This document shows positions 57,539 to 64,000 of a stretch of DNA of 64,000 nt, in pieces (within the stretch, counting starts at the first letter, position 1; each line of letters starts with the position of its first letter). The translations under genes and the position numbers were made by a program. This DNA comes from Nesterenkonia aurantiaca. GTDB taxonomy: Bacteria; Actinomycetota; Actinomycetes; Actinomycetales; Micrococcaceae. The stretch lies in NCBI RefSeq assembly GCF_004364585.1, contig NZ_SOAN01000010.1, positions 1-64,000 of the forward strand, given 5' to 3'. A model generated the notes under the pieces. The model saw only the letters and a program-made list of their open reading frames with translations. It did no database searches and had not been told where the DNA came from.

Positions 57539-57955
57539 ATGAGCACCACCACCCAGGACACCGCCGCCGGATCCGCTGCTGAGTCCGCATCAGCCGAGAT
57601 CACCGGATCCGCCGTCGATGGCTTCAAGACCCACCAGGTCGAACTCAGCGGTACTGCCGCTGAGAAGGTCTCCTCGCTGCTTCAGCAGGAGGGACGTGAA
57701 GATCTCCGGCTGCGCGTGGCCGTGCAGCCCGGAGGCTGCTCCGGATTGATCTATCAGCTCTACTTCGACGAGCGCGTGCTCGATGGAGACGCACTGCGCG
57801 ACTTCAGCGGTGTCGAGGTCGTCGTGGACAAGATGAGCGTGCCCTACCTCGAGGGCGCGAAGATCGACTTCGAGGATTCGATCTCCAAGCAGGGGTTCAC
57901 CATCGACAACCCCAACGCCGGCGGCTCCTGCGCCTGCGGCGACTCCTTCCACTGA
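57539..57955 (+). CDS. erpA: Iron-sulfur cluster insertion protein ErpA (HesB/IscA family)
   Basis: A 138-residue A-type carrier that delivers Fe-S clusters. The three ligand cysteines are present in GGCSGLIYQLYFDE and GSCACGDSFH. The Ala/Ser/Thr-rich first 40 residues are an unusual extension. GAGAGG lies 9 bases before the ATG. Confidence 0.93.
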   Translation: MSTTTQDTAAGSAAESASAEITGSAVDGFKTHQVELSGTAAEKVSSLLQQEGREDLRLRVAVQPGGCSGLIYQLYFDERVLDGDALRDFSGVEVVVDKMSVPYLEGAKIDFEDSISKQGFTIDNPNAGGSCACGDSFH

Positions 57956-58084
57956 TCGAGTTCCGCAGCACCCCGCTGGGCGCCGCGATCAGGGTCTGAG
58001 GCTGGACTCCTGCCCGGTCAGCTGGGTCACAACGTCACAAAGCAGTCATATCGGCGGCGGATTCACTGTCTGCCGGCCCGAGCG

Positions 58085-58132
58085 AAACTCCGCTTCTCCC
58101 GTTTTCTACACGGGGTAGAAGCGGAGTTTTCT
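58085..58132. terminator. Long terminator after erpA
   Basis: AAACTCCGCTTCT-CCCG pairs with CGGGG-TAGAAGCGGAGTTTT around TTTTCTACA, with a one-base bulge, and ends in TTTTCT. It is flanked by A-rich and T-rich ends, so it can work in both directions. It lies in the 374-base gap between erpA and ctaC. Confidence 0.85.
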
Positions 58133-58200
58133 CGTCTCCAGGGCTCGGTGGGGGACTCGAAGGAGCAGATCAGTTGCGCCGGCCGCGGGTGTCCGTCCTC

Positions 58201-58227
58201 CCTGTCCTCTACAGGACGTAGTAGTCT
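58201..58227 (+). promoter_or_regulatory. ctaC promoter region with inverted repeat
   Basis: CCTGT-CCTCT-ACAGG (58201-58215) lies where a -35 would be, and TAGTCT (58222-58227) is a -10 candidate. The resulting leader is about 95 bases and carries GAGGAAGGG before the ctaC GTG. The rest of the gap holds no gene I can support. Confidence 0.45.
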
Positions 58228-58329
58228 GGAGCGCGAAGCGTCCATGGTGGTTCGATCTCTGCGCACAGCGCGGTCAGCGGGTCACGGAGAACGCAACATT
58301 CGCACATCGAGATAGAGGAAGGGCCGTCT

Positions 58330-59205
58330 GTGAGTTCGCATAAACGAACCGGCAGCCGAGGCCGTGCATTGAAGTCAGTTGCACTGGCCAGCGCGGCGGC
58401 ACTGGTGTTCAGCGCCTGCTCGGAAGAGCAGCCTGTACAACGAGGATGGCTCCCGGGCAGCCGGGACACCACCAGCAACACGGCCGAGATCACTGACCTG
58501 TGGGTCAACTCTTGGATCGCGGCGCTGATCGTCGGCCTGATCACCTGGGCATTGATGCTCTGGTGCATGGTGGCCTACCGCCGTCGCAAGGGGGAGACCG
58601 GCTACCCGCGTCAGCTCGCGTACAACGTGCCGCTGGAGATCATGTACACCATCGTCCCACTGGTCATGGTGGGCGTGCTGTTCTTCTACACCAACGAGGT
58701 CCAGCGCTCGGTCGATGAGCCCTACACCGATCCTGATCTGGTCGTCGATGTCCGAGGCAAGCAGTGGGCCTGGGACTTCAACTACAACTACGACGGCGAG
58801 GAGCGCTACTTCGCCGGCGTCCAGGCCGAGCTCACCGGTGAGGAGGGTGTGCGCGAGACGCTGCCCACCCTCTACCTCCCGGTGGACCAGCCCGTGACCT
58901 TCGAGCTGAACGCCCGCGACGTCATCCACTCCTTCTGGATCCCCGCCTTCCTGCAGAAGCGCGACATGATCCCGGGTCGCACCAATGAGATCCACCTGAC
59001 CCCTCAGGAGCTCGGCAGCTTTGACGGCAAATGTGCCGAGCTCTGCGGCGAGTACCACTCGGAGATGCTCTTCAATGTGGAGGTCGTCACCGAGGAAGAG
59101 TTCCGTGACTACCTCGAGACCCTGCCCGAGGGTCAGCTCGGCGACGAGTATGACCGCAATCCAAACCTCCACGAAAATGTGGCCGGAACTGAAGGGGACG
59201 ACTGA
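58330..59205 (+). CDS. ctaC: Cytochrome c oxidase subunit II
   Basis: A 291-residue subunit II of the aa3 oxidase. A lipoprotein signal with FSAC, two membrane helices (about 52-80 and 98-122), and the periplasmic cupredoxin domain with the CuA ligands: His in [12 protein letters not shown], and Cys-x3-Cys-x3-His-x2-Met in [12 protein letters not shown]. Glu in the same motif is standard. First gene of ctaC-ctaD-ctaF. Confidence 0.96.
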   Translation: MSSHKRTGSRGRALKSVALASAAALVFSACSEEQPVQRGWLPGSRDTTSNTAEITDLWVNSWIAALIVGLITWALMLWCMVAYRRRKGETGYPRQLAYNVPLEIMYTIVPLVMVGVLFFYTNEVQRSVDEPYTDPDLVVDVRGKQWAWDFNYNYDGEERYFAGVQAELTGEEGVRETLPTLYLPVDQPVTFELNARDVIHSFWIPAFLQKRDMIPGRTNEIHLTPQELGSFDGKCAELCGEYHSEMLFNVEVVTEEEFRDYLETLPEGQLGDEYDRNPNLHENVAGTEGDD

Positions 59206-59207
59206 CA

Positions 59208-60932
59208 GTGGCGACCCTCGAATACACAGCCGACGAAGCGCGTGAGGTCTCGCGCGTCGTCCCCCGCTCCAAGGGGAAGATCGTCGTCAGCTGGCTGACG
59301 ACCACCGATCACAAGGTGATCGGTTACATGTACCTGATCACCTCCTTCCTGTTCTTCTGCGTCGGCGGCGTCATGGCGCTGCTGATCCGTGCGGAGCTCT
59401 TCGAGCCCGGCATGCAGCTGCTGCAGACCAAGGAGCAGTACAACCAGCTCTTCACCATGCACGGCACCGTCATGCTGCTGATGTTCGCGACGCCGCTGTT
59501 CGCCGGCTTCGCCAACGTGATCATGCCGCTGCAGATCGGCGCACCCGACGTCGCGTTCCCGCGGTTGAACGCGCTGGCCTTCTGGTTCTTCCTCTTCGGC
59601 GCCCTGGTCGCCATGGCAGGCTTCCTCACCCCACAGGGTGCGGCCTCCTTCGGCTGGTTCGCCTACGCTCCGCTCTCGGACACCACGTATTCCCCGGGCG
59701 TCGGTGGAGACCTATGGGTCTTCGGTCTGGCGCTGACCGGCTTCGGCACGATCATGGGTGGTGTCAACTTCATCACCACGATCCTGTGCATGCGCGCACC
59801 GGGCATGACCATGTGGCGGATGCCGATCTTCGTGTGGAACACGCTGATCACCTCGATCCTGGTCCTGATGGCCTTCCCGCCGCTGGCGGCAGCGCTCTTC
59901 GGACTCGGCCTCGACCGGCGGTTCGGCGGTCACATCTTCGATCCCGAAGCCGGTGGTGCGGTCCTCTGGCAGCACCTGTTCTGGTTCTTCGGACACCCGG
60001 AGGTCTACATCATCGCGCTGCCGTTCTTCGGCATCGTCTCCGAGATCCTGCCGGTCTTCAGCCGCAAACCGATCTTCGGCTATAAGGGCCTGGTCTACGC
60101 CACCATCGCCATCGCCGCCCTCTCGGTGACCGTGTGGGCCCACCACATGTATGTCACCGGGGCCGTGCTGCTGCCGTTCTTCGCGCTGATGACCATGCTG
60201 ATCGCGGTGCCCACAGGGGTGAAGTTCTTCAACTGGATCGGCACGCTCTGGCGAGGGTCGCTGACCTTCGAGACGCCGATGCTCTGGAGCCTCGGATTCC
60301 TGGTGACCTTCCTCTTCGGCGGACTCACCGGCATCATCCTGGCCGCCCCGCCGCTGAACTTCCACCTCTCGGACACCTACTTCGTGGTCGCGCACTTCCA
60401 CTACGTGGTCTTCGGCACCGTGGTCTTCGCGATGTTCGCAGGCTTCTACTTCTGGTGGCCCAAGTGGACCGGCAAGATGCTCAACGAGCGTCTGGGCAAG
60501 ATCAACTTCTGGATGCTCTTCGTCGGCTTCCACGGCACCTTCATGATCCAGCACTGGCTGGGCGTCATGGGCATGCCGCGTCGTTACGCGGACTACATGG
60601 TCGAAGACGGGTTCACCACCATGAACCAGTTCTCCACCGTGTTCTCGATGCTGCTCGGCGCCTCGCTGATCCCGTTCTTCTGGAACGTCTGGATCACCTC
60701 ACGCAAGGGCAAGAAGGTGCTGGTGGACGACCCGTGGGGCTTCGGCGGCTCGCTCGAGTGGGCGACCTCCTGCCCACCGCCGCGGCACAACTTCTATTCG
60801 CTGCCGCGCATCCGCTCCGAGCGTCCTGCGCTGGATCTGCACCACCCTGAGCTCGCTGACCGGCACACGCTGCAGACGCCTGCGGGCAAGATCTTCGGCC
60901 CGGCAGATCAGTCGGACAAGGAAGGCGTCTGA
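59208..60932 (+). CDS. ctaD: Cytochrome c oxidase subunit I
   Basis: A 574-residue catalytic subunit with 12 membrane helices. Haem a and a3/CuB ligands are in [40 protein letters not shown] and [15 protein letters not shown]; the Tyr cross-linked to CuB-ligand His is in the GHPEVY motif. GTG start 2 bases after the ctaC stop; the stop overlaps the ctaF ATG. Confidence 0.98.
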   Translation: MATLEYTADEAREVSRVVPRSKGKIVVSWLTTTDHKVIGYMYLITSFLFFCVGGVMALLIRAELFEPGMQLLQTKEQYNQLFTMHGTVMLLMFATPLFAGFANVIMPLQIGAPDVAFPRLNALAFWFFLFGALVAMAGFLTPQGAASFGWFAYAPLSDTTYSPGVGGDLWVFGLALTGFGTIMGGVNFITTILCMRAPGMTMWRMPIFVWNTLITSILVLMAFPPLAAALFGLGLDRRFGGHIFDPEAGGAVLWQHLFWFFGHPEVYIIALPFFGIVSEILPVFSRKPIFGYKGLVYATIAIAALSVTVWAHHMYVTGAVLLPFFALMTMLIAVPTGVKFFNWIGTLWRGSLTFETPMLWSLGFLVTFLFGGLTGIILAAPPLNFHLSDTYFVVAHFHYVVFGTVVFAMFAGFYFWWPKWTGKMLNERLGKINFWMLFVGFHGTFMIQHWLGVMGMPRRYADYMVEDGFTTMNQFSTVFSMLLGASLIPFFWNVWITSRKGKKVLVDDPWGFGGSLEWATSCPPPRHNFYSLPRIRSERPALDLHHPELADRHTLQTPAGKIFGPADQSDKEGV

Positions 60933-61333
60933 TGAAGGCAAATATCGGATTGTTCCTGGGCCTGGGCATCTTCGTGTTCATCGTGGCCTTCATCTACGGC
61001 TTCTGGAGCGGATGGTCAGACATGGCCGGATTCCCGCTGCTGCTGCTCACCGCGGGCATGGGCTTCATGCTCTGGTTCTACCTGCGCATGGTGGCGAAGA
61101 ACCATGACGTGCTCGACGGGGACAACCCCGAGGGCGAGATCGAGCACATGGCCGGCAACTACGGGGAGTTCGCTCCGTGGAGCTGGTGGCCGCTGGGCCT
61201 CGGCTTCTCCGCAGCGTTCGCATTTTTCGGGCTGGCCATCGACTGGTGGGTGTTCTTCCTCGCCCTGATCCCGGGCCTGTTCTTCATCACCGGCTGGGTG
61301 ATGGAGTTCAACCGGAAGCGCTACGCGCACTGA
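60932..61333 (+). CDS. ctaF: Cytochrome c oxidase subunit IV
   Basis: A 133-residue actinobacterial subunit IV with four membrane helices and the conserved YGEFAPWSWWPLGLGFSAA stretch. Found only in the actinobacterial oxidase supercomplex. TGATG overlap with ctaD; a strong terminator follows. Confidence 0.93.
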   Translation: MKANIGLFLGLGIFVFIVAFIYGFWSGWSDMAGFPLLLLTAGMGFMLWFYLRMVAKNHDVLDGDNPEGEIEHMAGNYGEFAPWSWWPLGLGFSAAFAFFGLAIDWWVFFLALIPGLFFITGWVMEFNRKRYAH

Positions 61334-61353
61334 TCCACACCGACACACGTCTC

Positions 61354-61395
61354 AGGAAGGCCCGCCGTGAGCATCGACTCGCGGCGGGCCTTCCT
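61354..61395 (+). terminator. Terminator of the ctaCDF operon
   Basis: AGGAAGGCCCGCCG (61354-61367) pairs perfectly over 14 bases with CGGCGGGCCTTCCT (61382-61395) around a 14-base loop, 20 bases past the ctaF stop. Confidence 0.88.
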
Positions 61396-61462
61396 GTATC
61401 CCGGAGCAGGACGTGGCGGGCCTCGTCTCTCGGCGCACGAGGTGATGCGTAGAATTCTGGCT

Positions 61463-62182
61463 ATGACGATCCGCCCCATCACGATCCACGGTGAACCAGT
61501 CCTGCATCGACGCGCGCAGGAGGTCGAGCGCATCGACGACTCCATCCGCGAGCTCGTGGCCGACATGATCGAGACCCAGGACGCCGCCCACGGTGTCGGG
61601 CTGGCGGCCCCGCAGGTCGGCGTCGGGCTGCGCATCTTCACCTACAGCTTCGCCGACTCCGGGGATCAGCCCTCCCGCGCAGTGATCATCAACCCGCGGC
61701 TGCGCCTGATCGGCAAGGTCTCCAAGGAGTCGGCTGACCCGGAGGAGGAGTCCGAGGGCTGCCTGTCAGCCCCGGGGTACAACTACCCGCTCAAGCGCAG
61801 CGAGCACGTGGAGATCACCGGCCTCGACCTGCGCGGGGAGCCGCTGCGGTTCGAGGCCACCGGCTGGTTCGCCCGGATCCTGCAGCACGAATACGACCAC
61901 CTCGACGGCTATCTCTACGTCAACCGGCTCGACCCGAAATGGGCTCGGCGCTGGAAGAAGGCCGTGAAGAAGGAGGGCTGGAACCAGCCCGGGCTGACCT
62001 GGCTGCCCGGGGTCGACCCCGACCCGTTCGGCCATGACGAGCCCGAGGACCTTGCCGAGCCGGAGGGACTGGTCGAGCCGGAGAACCTTGCCGAGCCGGA
62101 GGGGCTGGTCGAGCACGACGGCGCAGGTCAGTCGAAGGGCACCGGCTCTGCGGAGCGGGGTTTCAGCTCATACCCTGGCTGA
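61463..62182 (+). CDS. def: Peptide deformylase
   Basis: Removes formyl from new proteins; 239 residues. Motif 1 GVGLAAPQ, motif 2 EGCLS with metal ligand Cys100, motif 3 HEYDH (His142, Glu143, His146). An unusual C-terminal tail of about 40 residues carries the acidic tandem repeat EPEDLAEPEGLV then EPENLAEPEGLV (36-base units). The ATG is 7 bases after TAGAAT (61450-61455), leaderless. Its end overlaps the convergent trpD gene by 20 bases. Confidence 0.95.
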   Translation: MTIRPITIHGEPVLHRRAQEVERIDDSIRELVADMIETQDAAHGVGLAAPQVGVGLRIFTYSFADSGDQPSRAVIINPRLRLIGKVSKESADPEEESEGCLSAPGYNYPLKRSEHVEITGLDLRGEPLRFEATGWFARILQHEYDHLDGYLYVNRLDPKWARRWKKAVKKEGWNQPGLTWLPGVDPDPFGHDEPEDLAEPEGLVEPENLAEPEGLVEHDGAGQSKGTGSAERGFSSYPG

Positions 62183-63245
62183 ACGCCACCCAGCGGCGCA
62201 GCACCTGCGCGGCGGCGCCGGAGTCGAGGGCCTCCTCGGCCCGGCGCATATTGGCCCTCAGCCGCTCCACCAGCGGCCCGCCAGCCTGTTCATCGAGACT
62301 GGTGAGTCCTCCCGCGGCATTCAGGACGACGGCGTCGCGCACAGGCCCAGGCTCCCCGGAGAGCAGGCGGTGCACGATCTGCGCGTTCTCGGTGCCGGTG
62401 CCCCCGCGCAGGTCTGCCACCGCGACCCGGGGGAGTCCGACGTCCTCGGGCTCCAGGACGGTGTGCGAGACCTCTCCGGAGCGGACCTCCCAGATATCGG
62501 TGGCCGCCGAGGTGGTGATCTTGTCCCGCCCGTCGCGCCCGCGGAACACCAGGCCGCGGGTGCCGCGCATGGCGAGCACCTGGGCCATCTTCGGTGCCAG
62601 CGTGGGACTGGCGCAGCCCAGGGCCTGGGCGGTGACCCGTGCCGGGTTCGAGAGCGGCCCCAGGAAGTTGAACACCGTCCGGATGCCCAGCTGACGCCGG
62701 ACAGGTCCCACATGGCGCATCGAGGGATGGAAGCTCTGCGCGAAGAGGAACGTGATGCCGACCTCCTCGGCGGCCCGGGCCACCTGCTCTGCGCTCAGGC
62801 TCAGATTCACCCCGAGCGCCTCGATCACATCGGCGGCGCCGGCCGTGCTGGAGGCCCCGCGATTGCCATGCTTGACCACTCGAGCCCCGGCGCCGACCGC
62901 GGTCAGCGAGGCCATCGTCGAGATGTTCACGGTGCCCAGCATGTCCCCACCGGTGCCCACGATGTCCAGGGTGGGTCCGGGGATGCGGAGCGGCACCGCC
63001 TTGTCCATCATGGTGCTGCTCAGCCCGACGAGCTCCTCCGCGACCTCGCCCTTGGCGCGCAGCGCGACCAGGAAGGCCGCGACCTGCCCGTCGCCCAGGG
63101 CGCCGCTCATCAGATGCTCCATCGCCCAGGCAGAGGTGGCGGCCGTGAGGTGCTCCCCGGCGAGCAGAGTCTCGAGCAGCTCTGACCAGCTGGCCGGCAA
63201 CGCAGGGCTGAGGGGAAGCGGATCAGGGGAGTGTGGAGGTTTCAC
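62163..63245 (-). CDS. trpD: Anthranilate phosphoribosyltransferase
   Basis: Second step of tryptophan synthesis, 360 residues. GTGGDMLGTVNISTMAS binds PRPP, KHGNRGASS follows, and FAQSFHPSMRHVGPVRRQLGIRTVFNFLGPLSNP is the anthranilate region. GTG start at 63245 with minus-strand -10 TAGTCT (63257-63252), 6 bases away. The gene stands apart from other trp genes, as is usual in actinobacteria. Confidence 0.95.
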   Translation of the reverse strand: MKPPHSPDPLPLSPALPASWSELLETLLAGEHLTAATSAWAMEHLMSGALGDGQVAAFLVALRAKGEVAEELVGLSSTMMDKAVPLRIPGPTLDIVGTGGDMLGTVNISTMASLTAVGAGARVVKHGNRGASSTAGAADVIEALGVNLSLSAEQVARAAEEVGITFLFAQSFHPSMRHVGPVRRQLGIRTVFNFLGPLSNPARVTAQALGCASPTLAPKMAQVLAMRGTRGLVFRGRDGRDKITTSAATDIWEVRSGEVSHTVLEPEDVGLPRVAVADLRGGTGTENAQIVHRLLSGEPGPVRDAVVLNAAGGLTSLDEQAGGPLVERLRANMRRAEEALDSGAAAQVLRRWVAFSQGMS

Positions 63246-63288
63246 AGCCCCAGACTATCGGCCGATTCCGCGTGGAGTCCGTCCAATT

Positions 63289-63314
63289 TCGACACGCTGT
63301 AGAAATATTGTCGA
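63289..63314. promoter_or_regulatory. Spaced inverted repeat between trpD and ctaE
   Basis: TCGACA (63289-63294) and TGTCGA (63309-63314) are separated by 14 AT-rich bases (CGCTGTAGAAATAT), one side of a T6 run. It lies between divergent trpD and ctaE; possible regulator site, unproven. Confidence 0.3.
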
Positions 63315-63445
63315 CTTTTTTGACCGGCTCCACCTTGGCGGATCCTGGGAATGGCGCGGAATCCGCCCCCTGACAAGGATCTGGAACCACGCCATAGTGG
63401 TCAACGGTGTCGCAAATCGCTGGGGTTTCAGGACATAATGAATGC

Positions 63446-64000
63446 GTGACGTCTGCAACCCAAGCCCCAATCGCTCCGGCGCGAACCTTGCCGAACCGCC
63501 CGAACATGGTGTCCGTGGGCACCATGGTCTGGCTCACCAGCGAGCTCATGTTCTTCGCCGGCCTGTTCGCCATGTTCTTCACACTGCGTTCCACGCAGTC
63601 TGAGATGTTCGCCGAGGGTGCCAGTGAACTGGACATCCCGTTGGCCACCACGATCACGGTGATCCTGGTTGCCAGCTCGGTGACTGCTCAGTTCGGTGTC
63701 TTCGCGGCCGAGCGGCACCAGCCGCGCCGCACCGGAGGCACGTTCCAGATCCAGCACTGGGGCATGGTCGAGTGGTACATCCTCTCGTTCATCATGGGTG
63801 CGATCTTCATCGGCGGCCAGGCCTACGAGTTCGCGGTGATGGTCTCCCATGGGATCACCGTCTCCTCGAACGCCTTCGGCTCCGCCTTCTACATCACCAC
63901 CGGCTTCCACGGGCTGCACGTTATCGGTGGACTGATCGCCTTCCTCTACGTGATCGCGCGGGCGTACTTCAGCGTGAAGTTCACCCATAAGGAGGCTCAC
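63446..64000 (+). CDS. ctaE: Cytochrome c oxidase subunit III (3' truncated)
   Basis: The GTG at 63446 opens a frame that runs to the window edge (185 codons seen). It has NMVSVGTMVWLTSELMFFAG, IQHWGMVEWYILSFIMGAIFIGGQAYEF and the end GFHGLHVIGGLIAFLYVI, the conserved helices of subunit III with the usual Glu. A -10 CATAAT (63434-63439) lies 6 bases upstream, so the mRNA is leaderless. Separate from ctaCDF, as in other actinobacteria. Confidence 0.95.
   Translation, partial: MTSATQAPIAPARTLPNRPNMVSVGTMVWLTSELMFFAGLFAMFFTLRSTQSEMFAEGASELDIPLATTITVILVASSVTAQFGVFAAERHQPRRTGGTFQIQHWGMVEWYILSFIMGAIFIGGQAYEFAVMVSHGITVSSNAFGSAFYITTGFHGLHVIGGLIAFLYVIARAYFSVKFTHKEAH

Overview
The window is 64 kb of high-GC actinobacterial chromosome. 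The pointers are a mycothiol ligase (mshC), a complete pupylation locus, a fused PafB-PafC regulator, a CIRCE-controlled hrcA-dnaJ2 operon and an aa3 oxidase with the actinobacterial subunit IV. Gene content and order fit the order Micrococcales, probably family Micrococcaceae (a Nesterenkonia- or Arthrobacter-like organism); the genus is an inference. No rRNA, CRISPR array, transposase or phage gene was seen.

Layout. 1-3.5 kb: the tail of a surface protein, a putative haem module (four-helix membrane protein plus secreted cytochrome b5-like lipoprotein), a membrane protein, a lipoate ligase with permuted domains, and tRNA-Leu(GAG) with its terminator. 3.58-6.85 kb: a small decaying accessory segment. 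It holds a TetR-mycothiol enzyme operon, a lipoprotein gene and an ftsW-like gene each broken by one in-frame stop, and three copies of a palindromic element, each just past a gene 3' end. 7-15.4 kb: M20 peptidase, acyl-CoA dehydrogenase-like protein, small conserved proteins, uppP, mshC, PAC2, HAD phosphatase and M50 protease.

15.6-27 kb: trmI-arc-dop-pup-pafA-FKBP-FKBP-pafBC-tatA-tatC. The 20S proteasome genes prcBA are missing from their usual place, ARC lacks the proteasome-docking tail, and Pup ends in GGE, so this looks like pupylation without a proteasome. 27-28.3 kb: a lone ATP-grasp gene with AT-rich upstream DNA and a 72-bp hairpin. 28.3-37.1 kb: pepN, then a beta-oxidation locus (acyl-CoA oxidase divergent from thiolase-FabG4-MaoC) around a TetR-type operator. 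37-50.8 kb: holA, rpsT, lepA, hemW, DUF4870, DUF3097, then hrcA-dnaJ2-rsmE-phoH-ybeY-corC-era.

50.8-57.4 kb: leuA behind a leucine-codon leader peptide, a 22-bp tandem repeat, recO, uppS, a hydrolase, pyrD and DUF3043. 57.5-64 kb: erpA, ctaC-ctaD-ctaF, def, trpD and the start of ctaE.

A theme across the window is leaderless transcription: at least 15 starts have a TANNNT-like -10 box 5 to 9 bases before the start codon and no Shine-Dalgarno. This decided several start choices. Secreted or regulatory proteins in the window (PafBC, ARC, Def, the b5 lipoprotein) carry short tandem repeats.
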